Source: Diploscapter coronatus (lineage: Eukaryota; Nematoda; Chromadorea; Rhabditida; Rhabditidae). Taken from it: a stretch of 64,000 bases of DNA. Position 1 is the stretch's first letter, and every line of letters starts with the position of its first letter. The notes beneath the pieces were generated by a model. It saw only the letters and a list, made by a program, of their open reading frames with translations. It was not told where the DNA came from and did no database searches. The position numbers and the translations under genes were made by a program. Positions 58,701 through 64,000 of this stretch are shown one piece after another. The stretch covers positions 42,989,201 to 43,053,200 of the forward strand of contig OZ038422.1 of NCBI GenBank assembly GCA_964036155.1. Direction: 5' to 3'.

Positions 58701-61533
58701 ATTTTTTTTTCCTTTTTTATTTCTGGAATCTAAAATCGCGACTTTTAATTTCAGAGGATTGAAAATTCTTAGTTATTTCAATTTTCTCGATGTCACAATA
58801 GAAATTCAAAATTATCCGGATTTTTGAAACACAACCAATAAAGCATTCCATTCATTTAGGTCCTGCTTTTCCCTCTTTCGACCAAATCAGGCACATACGA
58901 TTCTGATGCAGATTCCTTGAAGGGAGATTATGGAGAAATGGTGGGAAGAAGGGATGAATCTATTGGAAGAACGCAACAATCACCACTTAGCAGGTCGATA
59001 TTTTCACGGTGTTTATTTAGTGATTTTTTTTTTTCCATAGCTTATCACCGCCTTCATTTTACTTTCTTGCACTGGACATTCGAATTTTTCAAGAGAAAAT
59101 ATTAGAAGACACAAGTTCATTGTTGATCATATTTGATAGAAAAAGCACAAAATTCGTTTAGAGCATTGTGAACCCCACTTCTCCCCATTAGAACTTCATT
59201 CATTTCAGGTCGATTCTGGAATGGGACAACCCGTCGTCGCTGCGCGATTCCTCGTCAGGCCCAGGAGCTCGTCGTTCGTCCCCTCCCTCTTCGACGGCCC
59301 CTCTGCCTTCTTCGCAACACTCCCAACACGGTCAATCTCCCTCTCCTTCCCCGTCTCATGTTCACTCACAACAACCCGTGTCTGCAGATTCTGCTTCAGA
59401 AAGTACTAACAACAACGGTGTCGTGTCGTCCGATGGTTTGTCGTTGTTTCGTTCAATTCGAATTTTAGACATTTTTTTCTAGAAATTTTTACTTTTCTTA
59501 CTATTCTTAGAGCTATAGATTTTGAAATTTGGAAAACTCGATACTTTGAGAAATAAGTGGCATTCCAATGCCTAGACTTACGCAATATTTTAACCACTTA
59601 CACTGTAAACCTCATAAATTCCTGATGGAAATGTCGCATTTTGAACTCTCAGTGTATTTCATTTACTCAATTTGTGTTAACGTAAGATTCATTCATAACT
59701 CTTATCTGTATTCTAATCCAGGTTTTGAAATCTAACAACCTGTAATTTTCTATGTTAGGATTATTAATAATTAGTATTTCAATCGTACAATTTTAGGGAG
59801 TCGCGGCCAAGTGACATCGCCTGGCTATTATCACGTGAAGCAGTTACTGAATGATGAAACTCTCTACGATGATGCAAAACTGGCGAATCAGATTGCTAAC
59901 ATGCGACTGCAGGAGGAGGCGAAGGCCAGAGAGGAGAGGATGAAACTGAGTGAAACCAGCAGGAGAGATGACGATGATGAAGGGGCAGGTAAGGACTTTT
60001 TGGTATATTGTTGATAGATGTAAGATAAGCATTCTTGATGATGAAGATCAACTTTTTACAAGAAAAACTCTGATGATCTCAATAAGAGTTTTCACAACTC
60101 AGTTCTTCAAAAAGTGGTACGAATTAATTTTCCAGCACTATAATAAAGCTTCAGACGAAAACCGACATCGAAATGATATTCCGCTCAAAGCGCCTAACGC
60201 AGACATGTACTCCCCAAGGGAAGATCGGGACAGAACGAATGGAATTATGGGGCAAGGTAAGAAAAATACATTTAAAACGAATATTCTATTAAGTTATTTC
60301 AGCGCCTCCATCACCTGCTCATCGATATGCTCCAAATGATCCAAATTCGCAATATGCGTCGCGCAATTCTGGACAGTCTTCCAATAATTCTCAATCGAAA
60401 CCTAATATTGCTCCTAAACCTAATATTTATACGCAAAGTGTGATACGGTAAAATTCCAATCTTATTCGAATGAAAGATAATCTTTTCAGAAATAAATGGT
60501 CGGATAACGAAAATGTGAATCGAAATGAGGGTCCTTCAAATGGAATGCGGGATGACGATTTGTCCGCTGGAATGACCACAGGGCTGCACCCATCGCAGTA
60601 CGACACAAATCACAGGAGCATTTCTCCAAACACAGCAACTATTTCACTCAACATTTCTGAAAATGCATCGCTGAGAGAAGAAAATGGAAATGTGCCCAAG
60701 AAAAATGAGCATCGAGATTTGAATGGACAGAAGGATGATGTGAGGATCAAGGATTTACTTTTGAGTTTGAATAATGAGTTGATTTTTCCAGGAACCAAAT
60801 GTAGTAGAAGAAACGAGCGCGATTGTGACTCATGAAGGAGCTGTGCTGAGCTGTCCTCAGTCCAAGGTGCAGTTGAGAATTCCTAAAGGCGCCATTGTTG
60901 AGGGAGAACAACATGAAATTTATGTCAAGGTGGGGAATTTTACATAATTAAAAAGACTTAATACTTTTCTCTGAAGGTAGAACGATCTTTCACGTAATAA
61001 TGAATTTGTGATCTAGCAACATTGATGAAAGAGCTTCGACACTTTGAAGACATCCAAAATTATACCCCGCTTCATTTCTTACAATTTAATTTTATTTCAG
61101 GTTTGCCGGGAAGGTGATGCTCCTCCCATCGACAAATCCAAGGGAGAAACTTTACTGTCCCCTCTCGTCATGTGTGGTCCTCAAGGACTTTCATTTTTGA
61201 TTCCTTGTGAATTACGGCTTCCACATTGTGCATCACTAGATCAGGTAATTTTTACCTTCTTTAGTGCTTTAAAAATAAGATTTATTTCTGCCTAGTTCTG
61301 TTTCGAAAATTTTCAACTAATACAATAATTGCAGAAAATTGATTGAATTATTTTCACTTATTTTGTATGAATGATTTTTTAACATTTTCATTTTTAATTT
61401 GTAGGACGGTCAATGGTCATTCTCGTTGAAATCAGGAGAGGGTGAGAATTGGACGCATTTGGACTTCGACTCCTCGTTGTCCGCACTCGACTCCGATCGA
61501 CGATTCATTTCGGTGCCCATTTCACATTTCTAG
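52713..61533 (+). CDS. zoo-1: ZO-1-like tight-junction MAGUK: PDZ1-3, SH3, GUK, ZU5
   Basis: About 25 exons give roughly 1,240 residues. PDZ1: [16 protein letters not shown], then [23 protein letters not shown]2: [15 protein letters not shown], then [20 protein letters not shown]3 (from 56187): [22 protein letters not shown]3 (about 56847-56993): [23 protein letters not shown]-like domain (57920-58870): [31 protein letters not shown] disordered Ser/Asn/Pro region follows, then a C-terminal ZU5 domain (60789-61533): [20 protein letters not shown], ending [13 protein letters not shown] proteins scaffold claudin/cadherin junctions to actin. The GUK lacks a nucleotide-binding P-loop, as usual in MAGUKs. 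The intron after NM in PDZ1 (about 54584) uses a GC donor (atg|gcaagt). The first exon is in frame with open sequence further upstream, so the true start could differ. Confidence 0.95.
55227..55286. repeat. Short inverted-repeat element in a ZO-1 intron
   Basis: Ends caggggg-tgcacg and cgtacacccctg are inverse of each other with one or two mismatches over about 12 bases. The interior carries gaagtcgaagtc. It resembles 30632-30716 and loosely the stretch near 46944-47085 (caaaggtgtac ... gtcgaaatt ... acacccctg), so it looks like a small dispersed MITE family. Confidence 0.5.
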
Positions 61534-64000
61534 GATTATTTTCTTCATTTTCATCTTCGTTCACTTTCTGATCTGCTCAAAATCAGTATTCAGTAAGGAT
61601 GAGCCTAAACTTCAACATTCTCCTCTCAATTCCCAACTCAAAACCAACAAAAGTGCCTGTTTTCTTGTTTTACCTTGTTTCATATTGTATTTCATGTGAG
61701 CAAAGTAAGTGAGCATGCAATTCCTCGTCTTCTAGTCACCATCCCACGATCACTAATTACTCTATTTATTGTTTACCTTTCACCCTTACCTTCTTTTTCA
61801 CGTGCATTTCCAAACTCGCTTCATGCAATAATTTGCTCAGCGCTTTTACACAAATATGCCTTTTTCATCAGTTCTTGAACAAGTGGACCGAATTAGGAAA
61901 TAGAATATCTCGGTTCAATTTATCAGACCAATTCTGCTTTATTTTGACAAAGCTTTTCTTATTTCGTTTGCTGTGATTTTCATCTCCAAGTTGCCAATTC
62001 TCTCACGCTGTTGATGTATTCTTTGCAGATATTTACCTCTTTTATTCTTCTCATTTATTATTTATGTCCTTTCATCAAGTTCATTTATTCGAATGGTATA
62101 CAGAATGCCTTATTTTGAACAGCCATGTTCAAACATGTCTAATCACTCAAGAAAGCAGTATTACTTATTTGTGACATTTTTCTGTGAATGAAAAAGTCAG
62201 AGCAATAATAAAGAATTTTATTTAATGGCGATGGATTTCAATTTTACTATGACCAAGACTCGAATATAAAGAGAAAGTTTGGTCTTCATTTATATTCGAT
62301 AACAATGAATTATCTTGATGCCAAAAATCCCTGAAGATCAGCTTTGATTTGAAGCATTTCAAATTTATTATGGTATCATTTTTCATTAAAATAAGCAAAG
62401 CCCCAGAGTACATATTGCTCTTTACTCCTTTACGTTCGTATATTAACCTCTTCATTCATCTCTCTACTAGAGTCTTCATCCCCATCCCTTCTACTGTAAG
62501 CGATATGCAACGCAATGTTTGTGTGCATTGCACAGTTCTCCCCTATCAATTGGCATTTGTGGCTGTCTTTCTGCTTCTGCCTCGATGTCTGTCTGACTGG
62601 TGTGAATCGGTGAATTGGCTGAGTGCTCGGCTCAGATTCAAGTACCCCCTTTCCTTTGCCTATCCATAGCTCATCCCTCTATCCCCCTATATCCTATTCC
62701 TTTCTTTATCCGATATCTCTTCCTTCTTCCTTGTTGACATATCTTCTATCATGAGACAATACGATCTTCCCTTTCCCCCTTTTATTCTCACCATTTTCAT
62801 CAGAGCCATTTCTGGATTTTTTTTCAATCAAAAATTATGAGGTGAGTGCATTCCTGATCGCTATTTTTGTCTTATCATTCGTGACTCTATTGAATTCATC
62901 CGTTCCTAAATAATTAATTCACAGATAGCCGATCTTCATGATAAAACATGCTCTAATAGTTATGTTGAGAAGTGTAATTATTGAGTAGGTTTTCATCTAA
63001 TCGAGGATATTAAGGATAATTTCTGAATTTCAAAATGTCTTATTCTTTTACTTTCTGGCCAACAAACATAAGTTTGTCGTTCATAGATCTTACTTTCGAC
63101 ATTGAGCTGGACTATTTGAATTGGAATTGGTACGAAGTTCGTATGTGAAATGTAAACGAATGGTATTGCAGAAATGCAGCAAGGAAGTGCAAAGATGAAG
63201 AGAGACTGGGGAATTGCGTTCATTATTGAGTTCATTCACAAACTCACTCAAAACCTGCCTGTCAAAGTTCAGCATTCTCACATATCGTCATCCGCATGTA
63301 TACGTATATAACTCATTACCCAGTAACCGTTCCAGGTCAACATTATTCAAGTTTTATTCGATTCTTCAGGATTTCTAATTCAAACTGATTTTTATTCAAA
63401 CCACACCTTTTTTCTTTGTTCCGAAGACAATTGGAACCTGCATTCCCTCTAGTCATCTGACAGTCTCTTCTCACTTCCAACAATAATCTCCTTGCTCTCC
63501 ATATCTGAATCGTGCATTGTTTCCTTTCTGTGCTGCTAGTAACTCCCACCTCAATAGTGATCACAGAGAAGACTCCACAACTGCGTCCGATTGCATCACT
63601 CCTTCTTCGTTGCTTTTGACTTTTGACACTCTCGTGAAATCTGAGAGCTTCGTGAAAAAAGGAAAAATAAAGAGAAGAGGGCGAAATTTAGAGATGACCG
63701 ACAAAACGAGGGAGAATGAAAATGAAACTCAGAAAAGAAGTGGAGGAAAAAATACTATGCGCAGGTGGAAGACACAGTAATGAGGGAATTGACTCTGACT
63801 GCGAGTGAATTTGAGAGGGAAAGTGGGCGATGAACTGAGTGACCGATGCGCGATCCGAAATCCGAAACAAAGAGAACAACATCTGCTTTCTGCATATTGC
63901 CCTAATTCTTATTTCTAAATCATTCAAGTTCTCCTTCAATTTAGTCGCTCGTTTCATCATGCAGTCCTTCTTACCTATACCTATACCTACCTACCTACTT
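61534..64000. other. ZO-1 3' UTR and downstream intergenic DNA
   Basis: Downstream of the ZO-1 stop the sequence is T-rich with no domain-bearing frame. A candidate poly(A) signal aataaa lies near 62207. From about 62440 the plus strand is again pyrimidine-rich, like the region before the ZO-1 start, so another plus-strand gene may begin beyond the window. The window ends in a short (ctatac/ctac)n microsatellite (about 63975-64000). Confidence 0.5.

Noticed and set aside
62349..62669. 106-codon plus-strand ORF after ZO-1
   Set aside because: It starts in the probable 3' UTR/intergenic region and has no domain; composition follows the T/C bias.
1..64000. CRISPR arrays, bacterial operons, phage or viral genes
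   Set aside because: No regularly spaced repeats, ribosome-binding sites or viral proteins seen; all genes are intron-split animal genes.

Overview
This is nuclear DNA of an animal, most likely a nematode. It is AT-rich and gene-dense, and every recognisable gene is split by short introns (often 37-60 bases) that end in tttcag or ttttag. The families are animal families: ZO-1 with a ZU5 tail, BRWD/PHIP, annexin, caspase, Maelstrom. The Argonaute has the slicer-residue pattern and C-terminus of the nematode WAGO branch. Several start codons lie 20-55 bases downstream of a good 3' splice site with no coding exon before it, as expected for spliced-leader trans-splicing. The organism call is inference. 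Exons were assembled by hand; exon lengths in Argonaute, Maelstrom, caspase, annexin and the short ACSL sum to exact multiples of three.

Layout. 1-437 (+): the 3' end of a kelch-repeat gene. 2257-8004 (-): a Maelstrom protein. 8417-14910 (-): a 1005-residue, predicted slicer-dead Argonaute directly upstream of Maelstrom. 16531-18999 (-): a coiled-coil/filamin-repeat gene with an apparent frameshift. 20172-24118 (-): a divergent caspase whose prodomain holds four tandemly duplicated exons. 24552-26497 (-): an acyl-CoA synthetase (ACSL) reduced to its N- and C-terminal ends. 26.5-30 kb: repeats and a foldback element. 29959-31837 (-): an annexin. 34570-44992 (-): BRWD/PHIP. 46326-47402 (-): the ubiquitin E2 variant UEV1/MMS2. 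47660-49994 (+): a zeta-crystallin-type quinone oxidoreductase sharing a divergent promoter with UEV1. 52713-61533 (+): a ZO-1 orthologue. The rest is T/C-rich or AT-rich non-coding DNA.

How genes may work together. Argonaute and Maelstrom are both small-RNA/germline silencing factors, lie head to tail 0.4 kb apart, and the downstream gene starts just after a 3' splice site. This is consistent with an operon. The truncated ACSL and the caspase have the same arrangement and a similar gap. The remaining genes look like an ordinary animal gene neighbourhood.
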